DNA of 7,122 nt from contig JAHEDN010000123.1 of NCBI GenBank assembly GCA_024641225.1, forward strand, positions 1 through 7,122, read 5' to 3'. Origin of the DNA: Burkholderiales bacterium (GTDB lineage Bacteria > Pseudomonadota > Gammaproteobacteria > Burkholderiales > Burkholderiaceae_F). Both the position numbers and the translations under genes were made by a program. The notes below the pieces were generated by a model, which was not told the origin of the DNA, made no database searches, and saw only the letters and a list, made by a program, of their open reading frames with translations. Each line of letters begins with the position of its first letter. Positions within the stretch are counted from its first letter, which is position 1. Positions 1-7,122 of the stretch are shown here, piece by piece.

Positions 1-1261
1 GCCGGTGGTCGGCGTGGCGCGTGCCGGGTGGCGGCGCAAGGAACTCGTCGAGCGTGCGCGCAGGAGCATCGAGGCGCACGGCGACGGGCTCGACGGGCGG
101 GCCTTCGAGACACTTGCCGGCAGCCTCCGCTATGTCGACGGCGACTACCGCGACGACGCCACCTTCGCCAGGCTGAAGCAGGCCCTCGGTGGCGCACGCA
201 GTCCGCTGCACTACCTGGCGATCCCGCCGAGTTTGTTCGGCGACGTGATCGGGCGGCTGCACGAAGCCGGTTGCACGGAGGGCGCGCGCGTGGTGGTCGA
301 AAAGCCCTTCGGCCGCGACCTGTCGTCGGCACGCGCACTGAACCGGACGGTGCACCGCTACTTCGACGAAAGCGACGTGTTCCGCATCGATCACTTTCTT
401 GGCAAGGAGCCGGTGCAGAACCTGCTGTACTTCCGCTTCGCCAATTCCTTCCTCGAGCCGGTATGGAACCGCAACAACGTCGAGAGCGTTCAATTGACGA
501 TGGCCGAGCGTTTCGGCATCGAGGGGCGCGGCAGGCTGTACGAGGAACTCGGCGCGATCCGCGACGTCTTACAGAACCACCTGCTCGAGGTCGTCGCCAT
601 GCTGACCATGGAGCCGCCCGCGTGCAGCGGCTGCGATGCCGAGCGCGACGAGAAGGTCAAGGTGCTGCGCGCGATCCGGCCGTTCTCGCGCAACGCGCTC
701 ATACGCGGCCAGTACGCCGGCTACCGTGGCGAGGACGGCGTCGATCCGCGCTCGCAGGTCGAGACCTACGCAGCGCTGCAGCTGCACATCGACTCGTGGC
801 GCTGGGCCGGCGTGCCGTTCTTCATCCGCGCTGGCAAGAAGCTCACCACGACCGCGACCGAAGTCCTGGTCAACTTCCGTCATCCGCCGAAGCGCCTCTT
901 CGACGAACCGGTGCCGCGCAGCAACTACCTGCGCTTTCGCCTCGGGCCGGACAAGGTGTCGATCGCCCTCGGCGTACGCGTGAAGAATCCCGGCGAAGCG
1001 ATGGCCGGTCGCGAGATGGAGCTGTACGTCTGCAACGAAAGCACCGAGGAAATGACCGCCTACGAGCGGCTCCTCGGCGATGCGCTGCGTGGCGACCCGG
1101 CGCTGTTTGCGCGCGCCGACAGCGTCGAGGCGGCGTGGGAACTCGTCGACGAGATCCTTGGCGAGGCGAACAGCGTCGTGCCCTATCAGCCCGGCTCGTG
1201 GGGGCCGGACGCGGCCGATCGCATGGCCGGGCCTTACGGCGGTTGGTACAACCCAGGATGA
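1..1261 (+). CDS. zwf: Glucose-6-phosphate 1-dehydrogenase, 5'-truncated by window edge
   Basis: Cytoplasmic enzyme oxidising glucose 6-phosphate to 6-phosphogluconolactone, the first step of the oxidative pentose phosphate pathway. The reading frame is open from the first full codon (base 2) to TGA at 1259-1261. The true start lies upstream: the visible protein begins at the second Rossmann strand (VVGVARAGW), so compared with E. coli Zwf about 44 residues, including the GxxGDLA nucleotide-binding loop, are missing. Visible motifs are VVVEKPFGRDL (about 290-320) and the substrate/active-site motif RIDHFLGKE (383-409). The QNHLL motif follows, and its His lies 63 residues after the Asp of RIDH, the same spacing as the Asp177-His240 dyad of the Leuconostoc enzyme. 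SWRWAGVPFFIRAGKKL and a C-terminal YQPGSWGP are also typical. Projected full length of about 460 residues is at the short end of the family. It converges on gnd, the enzyme two steps later. Family assignment is firm; coenzyme preference cannot be read because the loop is outside the window. Confidence 0.96.
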   Translation, partial: PVVGVARAGWRRKELVERARRSIEAHGDGLDGRAFETLAGSLRYVDGDYRDDATFARLKQALGGARSPLHYLAIPPSLFGDVIGRLHEAGCTEGARVVVEKPFGRDLSSARALNRTVHRYFDESDVFRIDHFLGKEPVQNLLYFRFANSFLEPVWNRNNVESVQLTMAERFGIEGRGRLYEELGAIRDVLQNHLLEVVAMLTMEPPACSGCDAERDEKVKVLRAIRPFSRNALIRGQYAGYRGEDGVDPRSQVETYAALQLHIDSWRWAGVPFFIRAGKKLTTTATEVLVNFRHPPKRLFDEPVPRSNYLRFRLGPDKVSIALGVRVKNPGEAMAGREMELYVCNESTEEMTAYERLLGDALRGDPALFARADSVEAAWELVDEILGEANSVVPYQPGSWGPDAADRMAGPYGGWYNPG

Positions 1262-1305
1262 GCGACGCCCGCACCGCCAGGCACGCCGCGAGCGCCCGTT
1301 CCTGA

Positions 1306-1323
1306 GCGGCCCGGGCCGGCCGC
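1306..1323. terminator. GC-rich palindrome between convergent zwf and gnd, possible bidirectional terminator
   Basis: The 64-bp gap between the zwf stop and the gnd stop holds a perfect 12-bp palindrome, CGGCCCGGGCCG, at 1307-1318. An alternative fold pairs 1306-1311 with 1318-1323 as a 6-bp stem with a 6-nt loop. Position between two convergent genes suits transcript ends for both. No T-tract follows on either strand, so this is not a canonical intrinsic terminator, and a GC-only palindrome can arise by chance in DNA of this composition. Confidence 0.3.
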
Positions 1324-1325
1324 GC

Positions 1326-2234
1326 CTACTCGTTCTTTACCGCGTGGCCGCCGAAGCTCTTGCGCATCATCGCCAGCAGGCGGTTCGCGTAGTCACTGTG
1401 GCCCTGGCTTGCGAAGCGCATCATCAGCGCCAGGCTCATCACCGGCGCCGGCACACCGAGCTCGACCGCTTCCAGCGCCGTCCAGCGCCCTTCGCCTGAA
1501 TCCGCGACCTGCGGGGCGATGCTCTCCAGCCCGGCATCCTTCTGCAGGAACTCGGCGGTCAGGTCGAGCAACCACGAGCGGATCACCGTGCCCTCGCGCC
1601 AGGCCTCGGTCACCGCGGCCAGGTCGAAGTCGAACTCGCGCTTGGCCTGCATCAGGGCCAGGCCCTCGGCCAGCGCCTGCATCATTCCGTACTCGATGCC
1701 GTTGTGGACCATCTTGGCGAAATGGCCGGAGCCGGAGGCGCCGCAGTGAACCCAGCCGCGATCGGCCACCGGCGCCAGCTGCTGCAGGATCGGCGTGATC
1801 TTCGCCACTGCTTCCTTCGGCCCGCCGACCATCAGCCCGTAGCCGTTCTTCAGTCCCCAGACGCCGCCGGATACGCCGGCATCGACGAGGCTCAGGTCGC
1901 GTTCGGCGAACGCGGCAGCACGCCGCACGGTGTCCTTGTAGAAAGCGTTGCCGCCGTCGACCACGATGTCGCCGCGCAGCAGCTGCGGCGTCAGCTCGTC
2001 GAGGACCTGCTGCGTGATCTCGCCGGCTGGAACCATCAACCAGACGACGCGCGGCGCGGGCAGCGCGGCGAGCAGCGCGGCGATCGAATCGACGGTCGCA
2101 ACGCTGCTTTCGTCATCAAGCGCGGCGCGGGCATCGGCCATGGGGTCGAAAGCGGTCACGCGCGTGCCGGAACGCGCCAGGCGCCGTGCCATGTTGGCGC
2201 CCATGCGGCCGAGGCCGATCAAGCCGAAGTTCAT
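1326..2234 (-). CDS. gnd: 6-phosphogluconate dehydrogenase (decarboxylating), short form, probably NAD-preferring
   Basis: Cytoplasmic enzyme that oxidatively decarboxylates 6-phosphogluconate to ribulose 5-phosphate. The protein has 302 residues, matching the short (about 300 aa, YqeC/GndA-like) class rather than the 470-residue E. coli Gnd. An N-terminal Rossmann fold carries GLGRMGANMA at residues 7-16. DGGNAFYKD (93-101), VSGGVWGL (121-128) and KMVHNGIEYGMMQALAEG (from 174) follow; K174 and the His-Asn pair 177-178 are the expected catalytic and substrate residues. The C-terminal helical part ends with RKSFGGHAV, typical of the class. The second Rossmann strand ends in Asp30 (TAFDP), where NADP-specific enzymes have an Asn-Arg-Thr type phosphate-binding motif, so I infer a preference for NAD. 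The ATG overlaps the fadE stop as ATGA and has an AAAGGAG ribosome binding site inside the fadE 3' end, which fixes the start and suggests translational coupling. Confidence 0.94.
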   Translation of the reverse strand: MNFGLIGLGRMGANMARRLARSGTRVTAFDPMADARAALDDESSVATVDSIAALLAALPAPRVVWLMVPAGEITQQVLDELTPQLLRGDIVVDGGNAFYKDTVRRAAAFAERDLSLVDAGVSGGVWGLKNGYGLMVGGPKEAVAKITPILQQLAPVADRGWVHCGASGSGHFAKMVHNGIEYGMMQALAEGLALMQAKREFDFDLAAVTEAWREGTVIRSWLLDLTAEFLQKDAGLESIAPQVADSGEGRWTALEAVELGVPAPVMSLALMMRFASQGHSDYANRLLAMMRKSFGGHAVKNE

Positions 2235-4378
2235 CGTCTCTCCTTTGGCGGAAATTCGTCGACCTGGATCACGCGGTCGGCGGCGAGAAGATAGGCGAGC
2301 GCCGCCGCCGGATCACGCGACTTCGCTGCCGATTCCTCGATCGAGCTCGTGCGGCGCAGGACCTTGTTCAGATCGGGGACTTCTTCGGCCACCGCATCGG
2401 CAAGTTCGAGCGCATGCATCAGGTCACGAAGCCCTCCGCCCGTCGGCACCCCGATGTCAGGGCACAGGCGGGCAATCAAGGCGCGATTGTCACGGAGCGC
2501 ATCGGCCATGGCGATCACGTCGCGGTCGCGCAGTGGTGCGAGATGCCGCGTGCGGCGCAGGATCAGCGGCGCCGCGACGCGCAGGGCGCGTGACGGCAGA
2601 TTGGCGTACAGGTCGCGCAGCGTGGCGGCGGCGAGGTCGAGCTGCATGCGGATCGCCGCGCGCGCGCACGGCGTCATTTCCGGATCGCCTTCGACCTGGT
2701 AGCGCCACACGCTCGCCGCAGCGAGATACAGATACGACAGCACGTCGCCGAGCCGCGCCGACAGCAGTTCCATCCGTTTCAGCTTGCCACCGAGCAGGCC
2801 CATCACCAGGTCGGCGGTCAGCGCGTACTTCGCCGACACGCGCGCGATCAGCCGCGCCTCCCCGGCGAGTTCCGGCGGCGGCGAGCCGATCACCGGCGCC
2901 GACACCAGGCTCGCCCACGCATTGCGAAGCACGTGGCCGATGTGGGCAGCCAGCGCCTTGCCCAGCGCTTCGGGATTCTGCTTCTCGACCGCCTTCATTT
3001 CGGCCAGCACGTGGGGGTGGCAGCGCACCGCACCCTGGCCGAAGATGATCAGCGCGCGGGTCAGGATGTTGGCCCCTTCGACGGTGATGGCGATCGGCGC
3101 CTGCCGGTAGGCGACGCCGAGCAGGTTCTTCGGTCCGTAGATGATCGCCTTGCCGCCGAGGATGTCCATGCCGGCGTTGACCGCGCGTCGAGCTGCCTCG
3201 GTTAGGTGCACCTTCAGGATCGCGCTGGCCACGCTCGGCCGCTCGCCCTGGTCGAGCGCTGCGGCGGTGTAGCGGCGCGCCGCGTCGGTCGCATACAGTT
3301 CGGCGGCCATTTTCGCGATCAGTCCGGCAATCGCGTGGAACCGGCTGATCTGCAGCCCGAACTGTTCGCGAATGCGGCCGTAGCCGTTGGCCACGAAGAG
3401 GGCCGTCTGCTGCATCGACGCGCCCAATGCCGGCAGCGAGATCGCGCGGCCCGCGGCGAGGCTTTCCATCAGCATGCGCCAGCCCTGGCCGACCATGGGT
3501 TCACCGCCGATCACCCAGTCCATCGGGACGAACACGTCCCTGCCGCGGATCGGTCCGTTCATGAAGGCCGAATCCATCGGCCGGTGCCGATTGCCGATCG
3601 ACATGCCGTCGGTCGGTACCGGCACCAGCGCGCAGGTGATGCCGAGTTCCTGTTCACCTTCGGGCCGGTTGGAGTCGATGGCGTTGAAGGCGAGCCCAAC
3701 CACTGTCGCGACCGGGGCCAGCGTGATGTAGCGCTTGTCGAAGTTGACCAGGAAGCCGCGTACCGTGCGGCCGTCGATCTCGCGCTCGGTCAGCACGCCG
3801 CGGTCGGGAATCGAAGCGGCATCCGACCCGGCGTACGGAGAGGTCAGCCCGAAGCAGGGCAGATCGCGGCCGTCGGCCAGGCGCGGCAGGTAGTGCTTCT
3901 TCTGCGCGTCGGTGCCGTAGTGCAGCAGCAGTTCGGCCGGGCCGAGCGAGTTCGGAACCATTACGGTCACCGCCGCTGCACTGTTGACGGTGGCGACGCG
4001 CGTCACCACCGTGGCATGCGCGAAGTGCCCGAAGCCGAGACCTCCATACTCGCGCGGAATGATCATGCCGAAGAACTTCTTCTCGCGCATGAACTGCCAG
4101 ACGTCGGGCGGCAGATCGCGTGCCTCGTCGATGGCGAAGTCGTCGAGCATCGCGATCAAGGCGCGAACCTCGTTGTCGAGGAATGACTGCTCCTCGGGCG
4201 TGAGCCGGTTCGGCCCGACGGCAGCGAGGGCATCGAAGTCCGGCCGGCCCGCGAACAGGCGGCCCTCGAAACCGACCGTGCCGGCCTCGAGCGCCGCCTT
4301 TTCGGTCTCGCCAATCGGTGGCAAAGCCCTGGTGAACGGGCCGAGGGCGAGGCGGCCCAGAGTGCTGGCGAGTCCCAT
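2231..4378 (-). CDS. fadE: FadE-type acyl-CoA dehydrogenase lacking the N-terminal membrane segment
   Basis: Flavoenzyme for the first beta-oxidation step, converting acyl-CoA to trans-2-enoyl-CoA. The 715-residue protein aligns from end to end with E. coli FadE (814 aa) as I recall it. Shared stretches include MIIPREYGGLGF (105-116), VPNSLGPAELLLHYGTD (141-157), the flavin/substrate loop CFGLTSPYAGSDA (175-187), KRYITLAP (215-222), GPIRGRDVFVP (275-285), GQGWRMLMESLAAGR (297-311) and ITVEGANILTRALIIFGQGA (431-450). Glu434 in VEGAN is the likely catalytic base. Residues from about 460 on form the FadE-specific C-terminal extension (DUF1974-like; GGKLKRMELLSARLGDVLS). The N-terminus begins where E. 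coli FadE residue about 65 lies, so the hydrophobic N-terminal segment is absent. The frame upstream of the ATG runs only to a TGA at 4469-4471 with no ATG, GTG or TTG, and is not hydrophobic, so the start is secure. It is the first gene of a likely fadE-gnd unit. Confidence 0.95.
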   Translation of the reverse strand: MGLASTLGRLALGPFTRALPPIGETEKAALEAGTVGFEGRLFAGRPDFDALAAVGPNRLTPEEQSFLDNEVRALIAMLDDFAIDEARDLPPDVWQFMREKKFFGMIIPREYGGLGFGHFAHATVVTRVATVNSAAAVTVMVPNSLGPAELLLHYGTDAQKKHYLPRLADGRDLPCFGLTSPYAGSDAASIPDRGVLTEREIDGRTVRGFLVNFDKRYITLAPVATVVGLAFNAIDSNRPEGEQELGITCALVPVPTDGMSIGNRHRPMDSAFMNGPIRGRDVFVPMDWVIGGEPMVGQGWRMLMESLAAGRAISLPALGASMQQTALFVANGYGRIREQFGLQISRFHAIAGLIAKMAAELYATDAARRYTAAALDQGERPSVASAILKVHLTEAARRAVNAGMDILGGKAIIYGPKNLLGVAYRQAPIAITVEGANILTRALIIFGQGAVRCHPHVLAEMKAVEKQNPEALGKALAAHIGHVLRNAWASLVSAPVIGSPPPELAGEARLIARVSAKYALTADLVMGLLGGKLKRMELLSARLGDVLSYLYLAAASVWRYQVEGDPEMTPCARAAIRMQLDLAAATLRDLYANLPSRALRVAAPLILRRTRHLAPLRDRDVIAMADALRDNRALIARLCPDIGVPTGGGLRDLMHALELADAVAEEVPDLNKVLRRTSSIEESAAKSRDPAAALAYLLAADRVIQVDEFPPKERR
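2240..2246 (-). promoter_or_regulatory. Ribosome binding site of gnd inside the fadE 3' end
   Basis: Reads AAAGGAG on the minus strand, 5 nt before the gnd ATG (2232-2234). It lies wholly within the last codons of the upstream fadE frame. It supports the chosen gnd start and, with the ATGA overlap, coupling of gnd translation to fadE translation. Confidence 0.75.
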
Positions 4379-4386
4379 TGTCGTGG

Positions 4387-4392
4387 TCTCCC
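4387..4392 (-). promoter_or_regulatory. Ribosome binding site of fadE
   Basis: Reads GGGAGA on the minus strand, 8 nt before the ATG at 4376-4378. No other start codon lies between this ATG and the upstream in-frame stop, so this site confirms the short N-terminus of the FadE protein. Confidence 0.65.
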
Positions 4393-4452
4393 GCAGTGTC
4401 GCGACGCTGCACGCGTGCGGCCATCGTACGGCACAGCTTCGTCGCGTCGGAT

Positions 4453-4467
4453 GCGATAACGTTACGC
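4453..4467. promoter_or_regulatory. AT-containing palindrome in the divergent intergenic region, possible operator
   Basis: The 192-bp gap between fadE (-) and the exported protein gene (+), 4379-4570, must carry the promoters of both. It contains TAACGTTA (4457-4464), a perfect 8-bp palindrome. GCG lies on its left and CGC on its right with one unpaired base, giving an almost symmetric 15-bp element, GCGATAACGTTACGC. It is the most AT-rich stretch of the gap. The symmetry and the place suggest a binding site for a dimeric regulator or part of a promoter. It does not match the fatty-acid regulator site GAAAC-N4-GTTTC known for PsrA. I see no convincing -35/-10 pair in the gap. Confidence 0.3.
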
Positions 4468-4475
4468 GTCATCGC

Positions 4476-4496
4476 GCAGGCGTACCGTGCGCCTGC
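4476..4496. other. Perfect 7-bp hairpin in the divergent intergenic region
   Basis: GCAGGCG (4476-4482) and CGCCTGC (4490-4496) are perfect inverse copies separated by 7 nt. A G-T wobble and an A-T pair can extend the stem inward. It lies 75 bp before the exported protein start and about 100 bp before fadE. No T-run follows in either direction. It could be a leader hairpin or regulator site for either gene, and chance is possible at this GC content. Confidence 0.3.
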
Positions 4497-4558
4497 TCAA
4501 CTGCGCGCTGGCCGGATCAGGCTTGCATCGCTGACCTGCTCGGGCTTGCCGTGAACCT

Positions 4559-4562
4559 GGAG
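4559..4562 (+). promoter_or_regulatory. Ribosome binding site of the exported protein gene
   Basis: GGAG lies 8 nt before the ATG at 4571. It favours this start over the internal ATG at Met11, which would remove the charged n-region of the signal peptide. Confidence 0.6.
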
Positions 4563-4570
4563 CCGACGCT

Positions 4571-4960
4571 ATGCACAGGAGCTACTACTTCCGGACACTC
4601 ATGGCAGCAGTACTCATGTCGGGCTCCGCCGCGACCATGGCCGGCGAGGCCGACGTGGTTGCTGTCGACGTGCGCGCTTCGGGGTCGCAGGTTTTCAGTT
4701 TCGATGTCACGGTGCGCAGCAAGGACACCGGCTGGGACTACTACGCCGAACGCTTCGAAGTCGTTGCGCCGGATGGCGCCGTGCTCGGCACCCGGGTGCT
4801 GCTGCATCCGCACGAAACCGAGCAGCCGTTCACGCGTGAGCTGGACGGCGTGCGCATCGCACCTTCGATCGGGCAGGTCACGGTGCGCGCGTGGATGAAG
4901 CGCGGAAAGCAGACCAAGGCGGCGGGCGGCGCAACGATGCAGGTGAAGGTGCCGCGTTGA
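4571..4960 (+). CDS. Small exported protein of unknown function
   Basis: I do not recognise a named family. The 129-residue protein starts with a Sec-type signal peptide: a charged n-region with His2, Arg3 and Arg8, a hydrophobic core from about 9 to 22, and a likely cleavage after Ala24 (ATMA-GEA) or Ala27. The mature part of about 105 residues has no cysteine and no further membrane segment, so it should be soluble in the periplasm or secreted. Its pattern of alternating hydrophobic residues (VVAVDVRASG, FSFDVTVRS, VTVRAWM, MQVKVP) suggests a small all-beta, perhaps immunoglobulin-like, domain. A central block around residues 50-90 (SKDTGWDYYAERFEV, APDGAVLGTRVLLHPHE, EQPFTREL) looks conserved and could form a binding surface; its three His/Glu-rich residues (HPHETE) might bind metal, but this is a guess. 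It has its own ribosome binding site, is transcribed away from fadE and converges on the D-lactate dehydrogenase gene, so it probably stands alone. Confidence 0.85.
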   Translation: MHRSYYFRTLMAAVLMSGSAATMAGEADVVAVDVRASGSQVFSFDVTVRSKDTGWDYYAERFEVVAPDGAVLGTRVLLHPHETEQPFTRELDGVRIAPSIGQVTVRAWMKRGKQTKAAGGATMQVKVPR

Positions 4961-5021
4961 CTCGGCGCTGCGCACCTGAGCGATCGATTGCGGATCCCGT
5001 CTGCTCCCCGGCCGCCGAGTC
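4959..5021. terminator. Inverted repeat joining two convergent stop codons, possible bidirectional terminator
   Basis: GACTCGGCG (4959-4967) and CGCCGAGTC (5013-5021) are perfect 9-bp inverse copies. The left arm starts inside the TGA of the exported protein gene, and the right arm ends at the base next to the minus-strand TGA of the FAD oxidase gene. The arms enclose 45 nt that include a small GCGATCGATTGC near-palindrome. The structure would close the 3' ends of both transcripts, but the loop is long and there is no T-tract, so function as a terminator is uncertain. Confidence 0.35.
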
Positions 5022-6431
<1,410 letters not shown>

Positions 6432-6437
6432 GGGCTT

Positions 6438-6441
6438 CTCC
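6438..6441 (-). promoter_or_regulatory. Ribosome binding site deciding the FAD oxidase start
   Basis: GGAG (minus strand; GGAGAA if extended to 6436) sits 6 nt before the ATG at 6429-6431. The alternative ATG 45 nt upstream has no comparable site, so the shorter protein is preferred. Confidence 0.6.
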
Positions 6442-6448
6442 GTCCAGA

Positions 6449-6467
6449 CGGGTGCGCGCGCCACCCG
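6449..6467. other. Hairpin just upstream of the FAD oxidase start
   Basis: CGGGTG (6449-6454) and CACCCG (6462-6467) form a 6-bp stem with a CG-only 7-nt loop, ending 17 nt before the ATG. It would lie in the 5' leader of the oxidase mRNA, next to the ribosome binding site. The stem is short, so a regulatory role is only a possibility. Confidence 0.2.
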
Positions 6468-6521
6468 GCGCGGCATGCGCGGCTAGCTTACTCGCGGGCT
6501 CGGCCCGTCCTGCTCCGCCGG

Positions 6522-6550
6522 CGCACGATCGCGTCGCTCGCAGTCGTGCG
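6522..6550 (-). terminator. Hairpin in the gap between the OPT gene and the FAD oxidase gene
   Basis: CGCACGA (6522-6528) and TCGTGCG (6544-6550) are perfect 7-bp inverse copies. After a wobble and one mismatch the stem continues with GCG (6531-6533) and CGC (6539-6541) around a 5-nt loop. It lies 62 nt downstream of the OPT stop and 90 nt upstream of the oxidase start in the 181-bp gap. No T-run follows on the minus strand, so it may be a Rho-assisted 3' end or stabilising structure for the OPT transcript rather than an intrinsic terminator. The rest of the gap shows no gene or clear promoter. Confidence 0.35.
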
Positions 6551-6612
6551 ATGAAGCCGCCCCGCCGATCCTGCCCGGTCGGGGTCGGGTCTTCTCGCTG
6601 GAGGGAGCCCGC

Positions 6613-7122
6613 TCAGTTCAGTAGCACGTTCGCAATCGCGTTGCCGATCCCCATCAGCGCGGCACCGGAGATCAATCCGGCGCAGATCGGCTCCATGCCT
6701 TCGACCCAGAACTCGTGGCCGCGCGTGCCCTTGTCGGGATGGCGGCGCTTCATCACCCAGAACAGCAGCGCACCGGCGAACATCGCGAACGTCGCTTCCG
6801 GCGGCAGCACCACGCCCAGGCCGATCGAAACAGCCGACAGTCCGAACCGGCCCTTGGTCGCCATGCGGGCGATCTCGATGGCGGCCGCGGCAACCGCCGC
6901 GACGATCATCGACACGACGGCCGAGTGAGGCAGGGCGCCGATGCCCCTGGCAATGATCTCGGCCACGCCCTTCCACTGCAACGCTGCCGGGAAGGCGAAC
7001 TGGTCGGACACCATCGCACCGACCGAGCGTACGCCGTTCGCGTCGGCCGGCAGGAACAGCAGAAAGAACAGCGGCACACAGGCGAGCGCGCCGGCGAAGA
7101 TGCCGATCACGTGGCCGATGGC
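6613..7122 (-). CDS. OPT-family oligopeptide transporter, C-terminal part
   Basis: Inner-membrane secondary transporter of the OPT superfamily, whose bacterial members import peptides or, in some branches, metal chelates. Only the last 169 residues are visible; the frame stays open to the window edge, so the start lies beyond 7122, and the GTG at 7108-7110 is an internal Val. Hydrophobic segments lie at about residues 5-25 (VIGIFAGALACVPLFFLLFL), 66-86, 95-124 and 143-168 of the visible part. The stretch FAFPAALQWKGVAEIIARG (42-60), the PPEATFAMFAGALLFWV segment and the terminal EPICAGLISGAALMGIGNAI fit the C-terminal region of bacterial OPT proteins. The loop between the last two membrane segments, with KRRHPDKGTR, is positively charged and so probably cytoplasmic. 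The protein ends at TGA 6613-6615. The substrate cannot be read from this portion. The downstream FAD oxidase is on the same strand, but the 181-bp gap with a hairpin argues against tight co-transcription. Confidence 0.87.
   Translation of the reverse strand, partial: AIGHVIGIFAGALACVPLFFLLFLPADANGVRSVGAMVSDQFAFPAALQWKGVAEIIARGIGALPHSAVVSMIVAAVAAAAIEIARMATKGRFGLSAVSIGLGVVLPPEATFAMFAGALLFWVMKRRHPDKGTRGHEFWVEGMEPICAGLISGAALMGIGNAIANVLLN

Noticed and set aside
28..1305. A 425-codon open frame on the + strand overlapping zwf
   Set aside because: It is an alternate frame of zwf; its translation is Arg/Ala-rich low-complexity with no family motifs, whereas the zwf frame carries all catalytic motifs.
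1948..3048. A 366-codon + strand frame antisense to gnd and fadE
   Set aside because: Arg/Ser/Pro-rich translation typical of GC-rich antisense shadows, and it crosses two well-supported genes.
3206..4186. A 326-codon + strand frame antisense to fadE
   Set aside because: His/Arg/Gly-rich antisense shadow without recognisable domain or ribosome binding site; fadE on the other strand is unambiguous.
4379..4570. Promoters with standard -35/-10 boxes in the divergent gap
   Set aside because: I scanned the fadE (-) strand and found only weak partial matches such as TACGAT without an acceptable -35 partner; nothing on the + strand stood out either.
6432..6476. Longer N-terminus of the FAD oxidase from the ATG at 6474-6476
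   Set aside because: No ribosome binding site precedes it, while the ATG at 6429-6431 has GGAG at good spacing; the extra 15 residues are Arg-rich and not a plausible signal peptide.

Overview
The window is about 7.1 kb of GC-rich chromosomal DNA with tightly packed genes and long open shadow frames, as expected from strong third-position GC bias. The proteins point to a GC-rich Beta- or Gammaproteobacterium. The FadE-type acyl-CoA dehydrogenase with its C-terminal extension leans toward Gammaproteobacteria or relatives, but the genus cannot be fixed from sequence alone. There are no tRNA, rRNA, CRISPR, insertion-sequence or phage features.

Layout, left to right: (1) the 3' part of zwf (glucose-6-phosphate dehydrogenase) on the + strand, cut by the window start; (2) a short-form gnd (decarboxylating 6-phosphogluconate dehydrogenase) on the - strand, convergent with zwf; (3) a fadE-like acyl-CoA dehydrogenase on the - strand, just upstream of gnd and overlapping it by 4 bp, so fadE and gnd are probably one transcription unit; (4) a divergent intergenic region of about 190 bp holding a palindrome and a hairpin; (5) a small exported protein of unknown function on the + strand; (6) a D-lactate dehydrogenase-type FAD-linked oxidase on the - strand, convergent with it, with a 9-bp inverted repeat joining the two stop codons; (7) the 3' end of an OPT-family oligopeptide transporter on the - strand, cut by the window end.

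Functionally this is central carbon metabolism. Zwf and Gnd are two enzymes of the oxidative pentose phosphate pathway (6-phosphogluconolactonase is not visible). FadE starts beta-oxidation, the FAD oxidase feeds electrons from a 2-hydroxyacid, probably D-lactate, into respiration, and the OPT protein imports peptides or a related substrate. I see no defence, mobile or biosynthetic system. The points most worth a second look are the exported protein of unknown family, the FadE that lacks the N-terminal membrane segment of the E. coli enzyme, the fadE-gnd translational coupling, and the symmetric intergenic repeats.
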